Shown here: positions 1 to 8,666 of the stretch, one piece after another
How positions within the stretch are numbered: position 1 is the first letter of the stretch
Layout: the number at the start of each line of letters is the position of its first letter
NCBI GenBank assembly: GCA_015654695.1
Contig: JAATGJ010000068.1
Coordinates: 1-64,000 of the forward strand
Direction: 5' to 3'
Length of the DNA stretch: 64,000 bases
DNA from: Chitinophagales bacterium
GTDB taxonomy: Bacteria; Bacteroidota; Bacteroidia; Chitinophagales; Chitinophagaceae
The notes under the pieces: generated by a model
Seen by the model: only the letters and a program-made list of their open reading frames with translations
Databases searched by the model: none
Told to the model about the DNA's origin: nothing
Translations under genes and position numbers: made by a program

Positions 1-1662
1 GATGCTATAGTCATTGGATCGGGCGCCAGCGGCGGTTGGGCGGCAAAAGAGCTTTGCGATAAAGGTTTAAAAACATTAATACTTGAACGTGGCCGTGAAG
101 TAAAGCATGGAGCAGATTATCCTACTGCTTCCAAAGCGCCCTGGGATTTTGAATACCGGGGTACGGTACCTATTGAAAAAAGAAAAGACTACCAGGGAGC
201 AAGATTTGTACGGGAAGAAACATTGCATTGGGCATTGAAAGATGATGAGCAACCATTCATCCAGGAAAAACCATTTCGATGGGTACGGGGTTATCACATG
301 GGTGGTAAATCATTAATGTGGGCAAGGCAAACCCAACGATGGAGTGATTATGATTTTGAAGGCCCGGTAAGAGATGGATTTGCGGTGGACTGGCCCATAC
401 GTTACAAAGACCTTGAGCCATGGTATAGTTATGTTGAAAAATTTGCGGGTATTGCCGGAAATAAAGACGGCTTGCCTGAATTACCGGATAGCGAAGTAAT
501 GCCTGGTTTCGAAATGAGTTGCATTGAGGCGTATTTCAAAGAAAAGCTAAAAGATAATTTTAAAGACCGGCATTTGATACAGGCCCGTTGCGCTCACATT
601 ACCGATCCACAGCCTGTACATGTGCAACAGGGAAGAAGCAAATGCCAGAACCAAACCATGTGTAACAGGGGCTGTGTATACGGCGGTTATTTCAGCAGCA
701 ATGCATCTACCTTACCATGGGCTATAAAAACAGGCAACTTGACTATACGTCCCCATTCGGTTGTTCACTCTGTTATTTATGATGAAAAGAAAGGAAAAGC
801 AACAGGGGTAAGAATTATTGATGCAGGCACGAAGGAGATGATAGAATATTATGCCGCTGTTATTTTTGTAAATGCATCGGCATTAAACAGCAATGCTATT
901 TTATTAAATTCGACATCGTCGCGGTTTCCCAACGGACTAGGTAACGACAATGGCTTACTGGGAAAATTTATTTCATGGCACAATTACCGGGGTAAAGGTG
1001 GAGCTGAATACGAAGGCTTCAAAGATAAAAAAACAGATGGCCGCAATCCCAGCAATAGTTATATACCCAGGTTCAGAAATGTATTTAAACAGGAAATGGG
1101 TTTTTTGCGTGGTTATGCTATCGGTATTGGAGGTGGAAGAGGTGCATCACCGGACACCAGTATGATTGGCGATCAGCTAAGAGAAAATTTATTGAATCCA
1201 AAAATGGGCAACTGGAATATCAGCAGCTGGATGATGGGTGAGTGTGTGCCACTTGAAAAAAATCATGTCCGGCTGCATACGGATTTAAAAGATAAATACG
1301 GCATTCCGCAATTAATTGTGTCCTGCGAATGGAGTGAAAATGATGATAAGATGGTGGAAGATTATATACAACAAACCAAAGAAATGTTTGAAAAAGCAGG
1401 GTTTGTCAATATCAAAGCTGAAGACACCAAGTCTCCTCCCGGATCTGATATACATGAAATGGGAGGCGTACGTATGGGTCATGACCCAAAAACTTCATTA
1501 CTCAATAACTGGAACCAGCTCCATCTTTGTAAAAATGTATTTATAACTGATGGTGCCTGTATGACATCCACCGGCACTCAAAACCCTACATTAACCTATA
1601 TGGCTTTAACTGCCCGTGCCGCTAATTATGCCATAGAAGAATTGAAGAAAGGTAATATTTAA
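1..1662 (+). CDS. GMC-family oxidoreductase, 5' end outside window
   Basis: FAD-dependent glucose-methanol-choline oxidoreductase, probably oxidising a sugar or sugar alcohol. The frame is open from base 1 and starts inside the Rossmann nucleotide-binding loop (IGSGASGG), so only a short N-terminal stretch is missing; 553 residues are visible. A Cys-rich turn (CNRGCVYGG) sits mid-protein, and the C-terminus carries the family's catalytic region: His in GSDIHEMGG and the TQNPTLT segment that contacts the flavin. The sugar isomerase/epimerase gene follows 53 bases downstream on the same strand, so the two are probably co-transcribed. In Bacteroidota this GMC subgroup commonly works with a small Tat-exported subunit encoded upstream, which would lie outside the window. 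Family is sure; substrate is unknown. Confidence 0.93.
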   Translation, partial: DAIVIGSGASGGWAAKELCDKGLKTLILERGREVKHGADYPTASKAPWDFEYRGTVPIEKRKDYQGARFVREETLHWALKDDEQPFIQEKPFRWVRGYHMGGKSLMWARQTQRWSDYDFEGPVRDGFAVDWPIRYKDLEPWYSYVEKFAGIAGNKDGLPELPDSEVMPGFEMSCIEAYFKEKLKDNFKDRHLIQARCAHITDPQPVHVQQGRSKCQNQTMCNRGCVYGGYFSSNASTLPWAIKTGNLTIRPHSVVHSVIYDEKKGKATGVRIIDAGTKEMIEYYAAVIFVNASALNSNAILLNSTSSRFPNGLGNDNGLLGKFISWHNYRGKGGAEYEGFKDKKTDGRNPSNSYIPRFRNVFKQEMGFLRGYAIGIGGGRGASPDTSMIGDQLRENLLNPKMGNWNISSWMMGECVPLEKNHVRLHTDLKDKYGIPQLIVSCEWSENDDKMVEDYIQQTKEMFEKAGFVNIKAEDTKSPPGSDIHEMGGVRMGHDPKTSLLNNWNQLHLCKNVFITDGACMTSTGTQNPTLTYMALTARAANYAIEELKKGNI

Positions 1663-1715
1663 AAAAAGGTAGCCTAACTACCGGATAGTTGTCCGCTAAA
1701 ATTAAAAAACATTAT

Positions 1716-2576
1716 ATGAATAAATATTTCGGGTTTGTTTTATTACTGGCCGTTTTACTTTCAGACAATAAAACTGTTTTGGCTCAAAAAGATAAACCTT
1801 TATTCACCGCTCCGATAGGTATAGCTCCTTATACTTTTCGTAAACATTTTCCCAATGGAGTAGCCGGCACATTGGATACCATTAAAATGATGGGATTTAC
1901 CGAGATAGAAGGCGGAGGCGGACGTATGGCCCCGGAAGAGTATAAAAAATTGTGCGATGAAAGAGGATTGAGTATTCCCTCCTTTGGTACCAGCTATGAC
2001 CAGGTGGTAAAAAATCCTGATTCAGTGATATGGCGTGCAAAAATATTCGGAGCTAAATATGTGATGATTTCCTGGATACCGCATAAAACCGGAAGCTTCA
2101 ATTTTGAAAATGCGAAAAAGGCAGTAGATGATTTCAATGCAGCCGGAAAAATTTTAAAAGAAGGAGGTGTTACTTTATGTTATCATGCACATGGTTACGA
2201 ATTTCTTCCTTACGAAAATGGAACACTGCTGGATTATATGATGAATAATACAAACCCCGATTATGTATCTTTTGAAATGGATATATTCTGGATCTGGTTT
2301 GGCGGTGGTGACCCTGTATCGTTATTGAAAAAGTATGGTAACAGGTGGAAGCTGATGCATATTAAAGATATGCGGAAAGGAACGAAGAAAGATTTAACCG
2401 GGCTTACCTCTCCCGAAAATGATGTAGCGCTGGGTACGGGGGAAATTGATATTCCGGGCATATTGAAACAAGCCAAAAAAACCGGGATTAAGCATTATTT
2501 TATAGAAGATGAAAGCAGCGTTATCATGACGCAAGTACCGCAGAGTATTGCATACCTGAAAAGTTTGAAAGAGTAA
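1716..2576 (+). CDS. Secreted sugar phosphate isomerase/epimerase (TIM barrel)
   Basis: 286-residue protein of the xylose-isomerase-like TIM-barrel family (AP endonuclease 2 superfamily). The start chosen is ATG 1716, which gives a clean signal peptide (hydrophobic FGFVLLLAVLL, then a cleavage site after VLAQ); the earlier TTG at 1689 would bury that signal. Metal-ligand regions typical of the fold are visible: the EIEGGG strand, YHAHGYEF, FEMDIFW and HIKDM. Such exported isomerase/epimerase-like enzymes in Bacteroidota often sit beside GMC and Gfo/Idh oxidoreductases and are thought to act on oxidised (for example 3-keto) sugars; here that is inference from the neighbour. Substrate not identifiable from sequence. 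Confidence 0.88.
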   Translation: MNKYFGFVLLLAVLLSDNKTVLAQKDKPLFTAPIGIAPYTFRKHFPNGVAGTLDTIKMMGFTEIEGGGGRMAPEEYKKLCDERGLSIPSFGTSYDQVVKNPDSVIWRAKIFGAKYVMISWIPHKTGSFNFENAKKAVDDFNAAGKILKEGGVTLCYHAHGYEFLPYENGTLLDYMMNNTNPDYVSFEMDIFWIWFGGGDPVSLLKKYGNRWKLMHIKDMRKGTKKDLTGLTSPENDVALGTGEIDIPGILKQAKKTGIKHYFIEDESSVIMTQVPQSIAYLKSLKE

Positions 2577-2688
2577 ATATATTTACTGGTGATCGGGTCA
2601 GTTTCGTGAAAGGAAAGTGAACCCTGTGCTTACATAAAAAATACGCAATCGCCTGTTAACCGGACACATCTTGCCGGACACAACATTG

Positions 2689-2696
2689 TATATTTG
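2689..2696 (+). promoter_or_regulatory. Bacteroidota -7 promoter element ahead of the TonB-type receptor
   Basis: TATATTTG fits the Bacteroidota -7 consensus TAnnTTTG and ends 10 bases before the ATG at 2707, predicting a very short leader. No TTTG lies at the ideal 19-base spacing, so the -33 half is weak. The position argues against a start at TTG 2671. Confidence 0.5.
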
Positions 2697-2706
2697 TGCT
2701 TCTATT

Positions 2707-5151
2707 ATGAAGTATAGCTACAGCTTCCTGTTTTTCTGCAAGGTATGCATCCTTGTTTTTGTCCCGCTTTTCTTTGGCAACAGTTTATCCGCCCAGGTTG
2801 CTGCGGCAACCGTGAAAGGTAAAATAGTGGATTCACTTTCTTCCCATCCTTTGCCTGCCGCCACTGTCCGGCTCTTTGAGAGCAGTCAAAAAAAAATGGT
2901 GAATGGTAATACCGCTATAGAAAGCGGAGGTTTTTCCATTGAATTGCCCTGGGGGCGATATTATGCAGTAATAGAACACACCGGCTATACATCTTTTACA
3001 ACCAGTGAATTTGTTCTTTCTGCAGAACACCCGAATCATGAGCTTGGTCTCATCCGGCTTGTTTCAGCAGCCACCGTTTTAAATGAAGTAGTGGTGCAGT
3101 CGGAAAAAAGTTTTATGGAGCTCTCCCTCGATAAAAGAGTTTTTACTGTAGGGAAAGACCTGGCCAATGCAGGTGGATCTGCTTCTGATATATTAGGCAA
3201 CATTCCTTCTGTTTCCGTTGACGGGGAAGGAAATGTCAGGCTCAGGGGAAGCGATAATGTCCGCATCTTAATTGATGGCAAGCCCTCCGGGCTGGTTAGT
3301 TTTAAAGGAGCCGGTGGTTTGCAACAGTTACCTGCAAGTCTTATCGAACGGGTAGAGATCATCACTAACCCTTCTGCGCGTTATGAAGCGGAAGGAAATG
3401 CAGGCATCATCAATATCGTTTTAAAAAAAGACAAACGCCAGGGTTTTAATGGTTCGCTGGAACTAATCACAGGTTACTATGCTAATCTTGGCGCCGCTGT
3501 CAACCTGAATTACCGCCATAAGAAGATCAATTTCTTTCTTAATTATGGCATTGCTTACCGCAATCAGCCCGGTGCAGGTTCATTGTACCAGGAAGTATAT
3601 GGTACTGATACCACATTTATTTCCAAACAAAACACACACAACCGGGTAAAAGGTTTAAACAATAATATTCGCGGCGGCCTGGATTATTATTTTACCGATA
3701 AAAGTATATTAACGGCTTCTTATCTTTTTCGCCGCAGCGATGCCACCCGGATATCGGATATCCGCTATGAAGATTACCTGTTTACTCCCGGCAATCTTAC
3801 AGGCACAACAACACGGCGGCAGGACGAAGAAGAAAAAGAACCCAACTCGGAATATACGATCAGCTATAAAAAAACATTTAAGAAAAAAGATCATGAGTTG
3901 ACGACCACCGCCAAATTCATAGACAACTGGGAGAGCTCACAGCAATTATTTACCCAGCATTATTTCAATGCTAACGGAACACAGGAGCCATCCAAATCTG
4001 TTCTTCAGCAATCGCTGAATGATGAATTTGAAAAGCAATGGTTATTTCAACTTGATTATACCCAGCCCATCGGGAAAGAAGGAAAACTGGAAACAGGCAT
4101 CCGGAACAGCTTTCGCGATATGACCAATGATTTTGTAGTGAGTGAAAAAAACGCTTTGGGTGAATTTGTTCCGCTGCCGGGATTGGATAATATTTTTGTT
4201 TACAATGAAAATATCCATGCAGCCTATGGCATACTGGCCAATAAAAGCAAAAAAATATCTTACCAGGCAGGACTGCGTGCAGAATGGACGGATGTAAAAA
4301 CGGTACTGCAAAAAAGCAATGAAGTAAATCCAAGAAATTATTTCAATCTTTTTCCCAGTGCGCATTTCACCTTCAACACGAAAGATGAAAATGCCGTACA
4401 GGTAAGCTATAGCAGAAGGGTGAGAAGGCCCTTTTATAATGACCTTAGCCCGTTCATGACATATTCTGACAGCCGCAATTTTTTTAGCGGTAACCCTGAT
4501 CTCAACCCGGAGTACAGCGATGTCGGTGAGATCGGGTACATCATGAATTTTGATAAAGGGTCTTTGTTTTCCGGTGTATATTATAGAAGTACAAAAGGGA
4601 AGATTGACCGTATCAGGAGAGTAGATGATGAAGGAAAATCAGCTACACGACCCGAAAACCTGTTGAAAGAAGAAGCATGGGGCGCTGAATTTACCGGCGC
4701 ATGGACACCTGTTAAATGGTGGAAGCTGGATATGAATGTCAATCTTTTTCATTCGGCTATTGATGGAAGTAATATTCTTGCGTCATATAAAGCCTCTTCG
4801 TACACCTGGTTCGCAAGGCAAACATCCCGGTTCAGCTTACCACATAATATAGAGATACAGGCAAGAGGCAATTATGAAGCTGCACAAAAAACGGCACAGG
4901 GTAAACGTAAGTCTGTTTATTATATTGATTTTTCGGCAAGCAAAGACATATTCAAAGGTAAAGGAACAATGAACCTGAATGTACTGGATGTATTCAATTC
5001 CCGGCGAAACAGGAGCATCAGTACCGGGCCTAATTTTTACTCGGAAGGAAACTCCCAATTCAGGAGAAGGCAAATAAACTTTACGATCAGTTACCGCATC
5101 AGGCAGGGTAAACCCACCCCAAAGAAAGCGGATACGGAAGAGGGATTTTAG
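2707..5151 (+). CDS. TonB-dependent receptor-like outer-membrane beta-barrel protein
   Basis: 814-residue outer-membrane protein. After a signal peptide (ending near LSAQ) comes a carboxypeptidase-regulatory-like beta-sandwich (starting VKGKIVDS, about residues 35-115), then a plug domain with the typical segment VRLRGSDNVRILIDGKPSG and IERVEIITNPSARYEAEG, and a long barrel rich in alternating aromatic strands up to the last strand (INFTISYRI). The length and arrangement fit the OMP_b-brl_3 branch of TonB-type receptors. No SusD-like partner lies beside it, so this is not a standard polysaccharide-utilisation pair; a peptide, metal or small glycan ligand is possible. The start at ATG 2707 is chosen from the signal peptide and the promoter element just upstream. 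It converges with the next gene, 44 bases apart, with no clear terminator between them. Confidence 0.9.
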   Translation: MKYSYSFLFFCKVCILVFVPLFFGNSLSAQVAAATVKGKIVDSLSSHPLPAATVRLFESSQKKMVNGNTAIESGGFSIELPWGRYYAVIEHTGYTSFTTSEFVLSAEHPNHELGLIRLVSAATVLNEVVVQSEKSFMELSLDKRVFTVGKDLANAGGSASDILGNIPSVSVDGEGNVRLRGSDNVRILIDGKPSGLVSFKGAGGLQQLPASLIERVEIITNPSARYEAEGNAGIINIVLKKDKRQGFNGSLELITGYYANLGAAVNLNYRHKKINFFLNYGIAYRNQPGAGSLYQEVYGTDTTFISKQNTHNRVKGLNNNIRGGLDYYFTDKSILTASYLFRRSDATRISDIRYEDYLFTPGNLTGTTTRRQDEEEKEPNSEYTISYKKTFKKKDHELTTTAKFIDNWESSQQLFTQHYFNANGTQEPSKSVLQQSLNDEFEKQWLFQLDYTQPIGKEGKLETGIRNSFRDMTNDFVVSEKNALGEFVPLPGLDNIFVYNENIHAAYGILANKSKKISYQAGLRAEWTDVKTVLQKSNEVNPRNYFNLFPSAHFTFNTKDENAVQVSYSRRVRRPFYNDLSPFMTYSDSRNFFSGNPDLNPEYSDVGEIGYIMNFDKGSLFSGVYYRSTKGKIDRIRRVDDEGKSATRPENLLKEEAWGAEFTGAWTPVKWWKLDMNVNLFHSAIDGSNILASYKASSYTWFARQTSRFSLPHNIEIQARGNYEAAQKTAQGKRKSVYYIDFSASKDIFKGKGTMNLNVLDVFNSRRNRSISTGPNFYSEGNSQFRRRQINFTISYRIRQGKPTPKKADTEEGF

Positions 5152-5195
5152 GTTTAGATACCAGGGGGAACAGAAATGCTAAATGATTTTTTGTT

Positions 5196-6959
5196 TTACA
5201 TTCTTGGATTACCGGGTTTATGGGGATCAACGAAAGTATTAGCACCACGGGTTTTTAATTTCCGCCGGAATACTTTGTCCCCGGCAGAAACATACAGTAC
5301 ATTAAAATCCGGCCCGCCGAAACAAACATTGGAGGTCTGATTATTAGAAGGCGGTGTAGTTAATATCGCATTCACACGTCCCAGTTGGTCCATTACCTGG
5401 ATACCCATCTTTGTCGCTACATAAACACGTCCCGCTGTATCGCATTTAAGACCATCCGACCATGCATTCTCATCCGTATCCGCTACATGCAGCCAGCCAT
5501 AACGTTGCTTATAAGTGAGTGTACCATCTGGTTTTATTTTATATACCCACACCCAGTGAGAAGCAGACTCGGTAGCATAGAGTTGCGTTTGATCAGGTGA
5601 AAGTGTAACGCCATTGGGAAATCTCAATCCATCATCAACTATTATTTTTTCACCATCAGGACGTACCAGGTAAAGTTTGCCCGGCCTCGTAGCGCCATCC
5701 GGTGATGTTATATATATGTTCCCGTTTTTAGCCACCACCAGGTCATTGCCTGCAATACTATCCGCCACCACTGTTTCTTTTTCATTCGCATCATAACTTA
5801 AAATTTGTTTTGTAACACCCGCCACTGTATAACGTTTACCGTCAGGGCCAAAACAAGTACCGCTTGCTTTTTTAGCATCTGCATTAAGCGTAACGAGTTT
5901 TCCACCCAATCCCACTTTATATGTTTTTGAGGTGGGGATATCCTGGTAAAAGGCTTCACCCGCTGCATTAGCGGCTGTACCTTCTGTGAATTGATAACCC
6001 TCTCCTACCAATTCCCAGTTTTCGCCTGGAATAAGCAAGTCATTTAGATATTGATTTTTTGAATTTCCTTTTGTTGCAGGTGCCGGCCAATCTTTCCAGA
6101 GCCAGCGCATGGCCTGCGGAAAGATAGCTGTACCCTGGTTACCATTATGACCACCTTCACCCCATACATGATTCACTTCATAACCAGCAAATGCCAATGC
6201 ACGTTCCATTGATTCATTCGCTTTCCACCAATCCCCTGCATAAATATTCAGGTCATTAGCGCCATCCTGCATAAAAATGCGGATCGGTTTGGGTTCGTAT
6301 TTACGGACGAGTATGGGGTAACGGTCAGCACCACGCAATCCTGTATAAGTGCCGATAGCGCTGAATACCCTGGAGAATTCATTTGGCTTTTCCCAGGCAG
6401 CAGTGAAAGCGCAAACAGCGCCGCTGCTTGATCCGCCAATGGCGCGGTCATTTCCGTTTTTGGATAAACGTATTGCACGGCCATCACTTGTTTTCTTCTT
6501 TTCTACTTCGGGTAAAATTTCTGTGAGAATAAAACGGGCATACGCATCACCTAATCCATCGTATTCAAAACTGCGATTGAAACGATTCAACGCATTGGAG
6601 CCACTGTCTGCCATTACAACACCCGGCCTTATAAATACCCCGATAGTAACCGGCATTTCTTTTTGATAAATAAGATTATCAAATACTGTTGGAGCTTTCC
6701 ATTGTATGCCATCCTGGTTTACATATACACAGGCCGGCTGATCAGGTTTGTATTGCGCAGGTACATACACCCAGCATTCCCGCCATGTTCCCGGGAATAT
6801 TTTTGACTGATCAAATGTAAATTTTAATACTTCTCCTTTAGGCACCCCGGTATGTTCTACGCTGGCGGAATCAACAGGATATGTCTCTGCAGGGGCTTGT
6901 GCAAAGACATAAGTTTGCACAAGCAGGCACATAAAAAGAAATAATTTTTTCATGGTCAA
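5196..6959 (-). CDS. Secreted esterase / SMP-30 gluconolactonase fusion
   Basis: 587-residue exported two-domain hydrolase. Signal peptide to about residue 20 (VFAQ). Residues about 40-300 form an alpha/beta-hydrolase of the enterochelin-esterase-like (esterase D) group: the nucleophile elbow is GGSSSG (175-180), with an acid region in FMQDGANDLN and a His in GGHNGNQG. Residues about 305-575 form an SMP-30/gluconolactonase beta-propeller, with characteristic segments such as RFPNGVTLSPD and WSDGLKCDTAGRVYVAT. The combination suggests removal of ester groups plus lactone hydrolysis on the same sugar or sugar acid. It lies downstream of, and co-oriented with, the MFS transporter and Gfo/Idh genes. 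The start could be Met1 or Met3 (MKKLFLF); Met1 is kept. Confidence 0.88.
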   Translation of the reverse strand: MTMKKLFLFMCLLVQTYVFAQAPAETYPVDSASVEHTGVPKGEVLKFTFDQSKIFPGTWRECWVYVPAQYKPDQPACVYVNQDGIQWKAPTVFDNLIYQKEMPVTIGVFIRPGVVMADSGSNALNRFNRSFEYDGLGDAYARFILTEILPEVEKKKTSDGRAIRLSKNGNDRAIGGSSSGAVCAFTAAWEKPNEFSRVFSAIGTYTGLRGADRYPILVRKYEPKPIRIFMQDGANDLNIYAGDWWKANESMERALAFAGYEVNHVWGEGGHNGNQGTAIFPQAMRWLWKDWPAPATKGNSKNQYLNDLLIPGENWELVGEGYQFTEGTAANAAGEAFYQDIPTSKTYKVGLGGKLVTLNADAKKASGTCFGPDGKRYTVAGVTKQILSYDANEKETVVADSIAGNDLVVAKNGNIYITSPDGATRPGKLYLVRPDGEKIIVDDGLRFPNGVTLSPDQTQLYATESASHWVWVYKIKPDGTLTYKQRYGWLHVADTDENAWSDGLKCDTAGRVYVATKMGIQVMDQLGRVNAILTTPPSNNQTSNVCFGGPDFNVLYVSAGDKVFRRKLKTRGANTFVDPHKPGNPRM

Positions 6960-7011
6960 TCGTTATAGTTAGTGAAGAGCCTGGCCATCCTGGCCAGGCT
7001 GAGCTTTGAAG

Positions 7012-7025
7012 TTAAAACGTTTACA
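7012..7025. promoter_or_regulatory. Possible LacI-family operator
   Basis: TTAAAACGTTTACA matches the general LacI-family half-site pattern TGNAANCG-NTTNCA at nine of ten fixed positions. It lies between the transporter stop and the start of the esterase/SMP-30 gene, 53 bases upstream of that ATG. No intact LacI gene is in the window. Confidence 0.35.
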
Positions 7026-7056
7026 ATTAAATTCAATGCTACTATTATGAAATACT

Positions 7057-8355
7057 TTATTTGTGTCTATGAACAGAGCTAAGCCGGTTAGATACTTTTT
7101 TTGCCAATTTCCGTGCATGTATGGCAGAAGAATCTTTTACAGCAATGATTGTTATGATAGCTGAAAGAAAGAGTGAGCCTGCCATAAAAATATAAGAGGC
7201 CCCGAATCCCCCCGTAGTGCCATTTAAATAGCCAACAATATAGGAGCCGGCAAATGATCCTAACGCTCCCAGGCTATTGATCAGGGCAATAGCTCCTGCC
7301 GTAACATTAGCCGGTAAAATTTCGGTAATAATTGCAAAGAACGGTCCATACGGTGCATACATAGCTGCACCTGCAATGATAAGGAGTACAAACGATAGCC
7401 AGAAATTATGAGTGCCGATCATGTACGAACCGTAGAAAGCAATGGCGCCGATTAAAAGAAAGGGCCAGACAAATACTTTTCTATTTAATGTTTTGTCAGA
7501 AAAATAAGAAGCAGCCAGCATAACGATAACGGCGAACAGGTAAGGAACAGAAGCCAACCAGCCTGTTTTTACAATATCCATGTCAGGGGCTGCTTTGATA
7601 AGAGAAGGAAGCCACATAACAAAACCATACACACCAATGCTCCATAGTGCATATTGGAGGCATAGTAAAACAACCACTCTTGATTTAAATGCTGCTGCGT
7701 AATTTTTAACAGGCCTGATGCCCTCTTGTTCTTTTTGTAACGCTTCCTCTAAAGTTTGTTTCTCCTCCTGCGTTAACCATTTCGCGTCTCCGGGTTTATC
7801 ATTTACCCATCTCCACCAAAAGAATGCCCAGACGATGGCAGGGGCTCCTTCCAGGATAAACATCCATCTCCACCCGGCAGCATCTACTAAATACCCGGAC
7901 AGGACCGACATCCAAAGTATAGTTGCGGGGTTACCAAGAATCAGGAAAGTATTAGCACGTGAACGTTCTGCTTTTGTAAACCACCGGCTTAACAAGATCA
8001 GCATTGAAGGCATTACAGCACTTTCTACTACGCCAAGCATAAACCGGATAACAATCAAAAGATGTATGTTGTTAACCATGCCGGTTGCCATTGCCAGCCC
8101 GCCCCACAGGATCAATGACCAAAAGATCAGTTTCTTTGCGCTTTTATTGGCTGCATAATGTGCCCCGGGAATCTGGAAGAAGAAATAACCCAGGAAAAAC
8201 AGTGATCCTAATAAAGAAGATGTGGCTGCTGTAATGTGCAGGTCTTTAGCCATTCCACTTGCTGCACCGAATCCAAAATTTGCACGGTCCAGGTAGGCAA
8301 GACTATAAGTTATAAAAGCCACCGGGATGAGGCGGTACCAGCGTGATTTAGCCAT
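7057..8355 (-). CDS. MFS transporter, anion:cation symporter (ACS) family
   Basis: 432-residue inner-membrane carrier with about twelve hydrophobic segments. The N-terminal signature YLDRANFGFGAASGM and the loop with LGVVESAVMPSM are typical of the ACS family (hexuronate, glucarate, phthalate and related organic-acid permeases). It lies between the SMP-30 fusion and a Gfo/Idh oxidoreductase on the same strand, which suggests import of a sugar acid or lactone-derived acid used by these neighbours. Substrate is inferred from context only. The start at ATG 8355 places the conserved TM1 at the expected position. Confidence 0.9.
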   Translation of the reverse strand: MAKSRWYRLIPVAFITYSLAYLDRANFGFGAASGMAKDLHITAATSSLLGSLFFLGYFFFQIPGAHYAANKSAKKLIFWSLILWGGLAMATGMVNNIHLLIVIRFMLGVVESAVMPSMLILLSRWFTKAERSRANTFLILGNPATILWMSVLSGYLVDAAGWRWMFILEGAPAIVWAFFWWRWVNDKPGDAKWLTQEEKQTLEEALQKEQEGIRPVKNYAAAFKSRVVVLLCLQYALWSIGVYGFVMWLPSLIKAAPDMDIVKTGWLASVPYLFAVIVMLAASYFSDKTLNRKVFVWPFLLIGAIAFYGSYMIGTHNFWLSFVLLIIAGAAMYAPYGPFFAIITEILPANVTAGAIALINSLGALGSFAGSYIVGYLNGTTGGFGASYIFMAGSLFLSAIITIIAVKDSSAIHARKLAKKVSNRLSSVHRHK

Positions 8356-8666
8356 TGTTTTATCTTACCTGTTTTAAAAAAAGGTACTGTCTCAATTTGA
8401 AACGAATAGCATTGCAGATAAAGGCAGAAGAAAGGCTTTCTTCTCTTCTGTAATACTTTGCCAGTACCGTGTGCATACGTTTCCCTTTTACCATCTATGC
8501 CTTCGAGTAGTCCTTGAAGCGAAAGATGAGCGAAGGATGAGCGAAGGACCGATACCTTTGACTAACTTATTGATTACTCAACACCTTATACTGCGGTACA
8601 GTTGTTATTATTTTAAACTGAGGCTCTACCAAACAAAGGCAATCATTGAAAGATTGTCTTTTTACT
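8356..8666. other. Intergenic region with short tandem repeat and LacI-like site
   Basis: About 310 bases without a convincing gene. It contains an imperfect LacI-like palindrome (TGCATACGTTTCCC, 8472-8485) 117 bases upstream of the transporter ATG. It also has two and a half tandem copies of an 11-base unit (GATGAGCGAAG, about 8518-8550) next to CCTTCG/CGAAGG complementary arms, a pattern like dispersed low-complexity intergenic DNA. No terminator or RNA gene is visible. Confidence 0.5.

Noticed and set aside
2707-5151. SusC-like member of a polysaccharide-utilisation locus
   Set aside because: No SusD-like gene or surface glycan-binding protein nearby, and the sequence fits the shorter outer-membrane beta-barrel subgroup.
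8518-8550. CRISPR-like repeats
   Set aside because: Units are 11 bases with no spacers; a tandem duplication.
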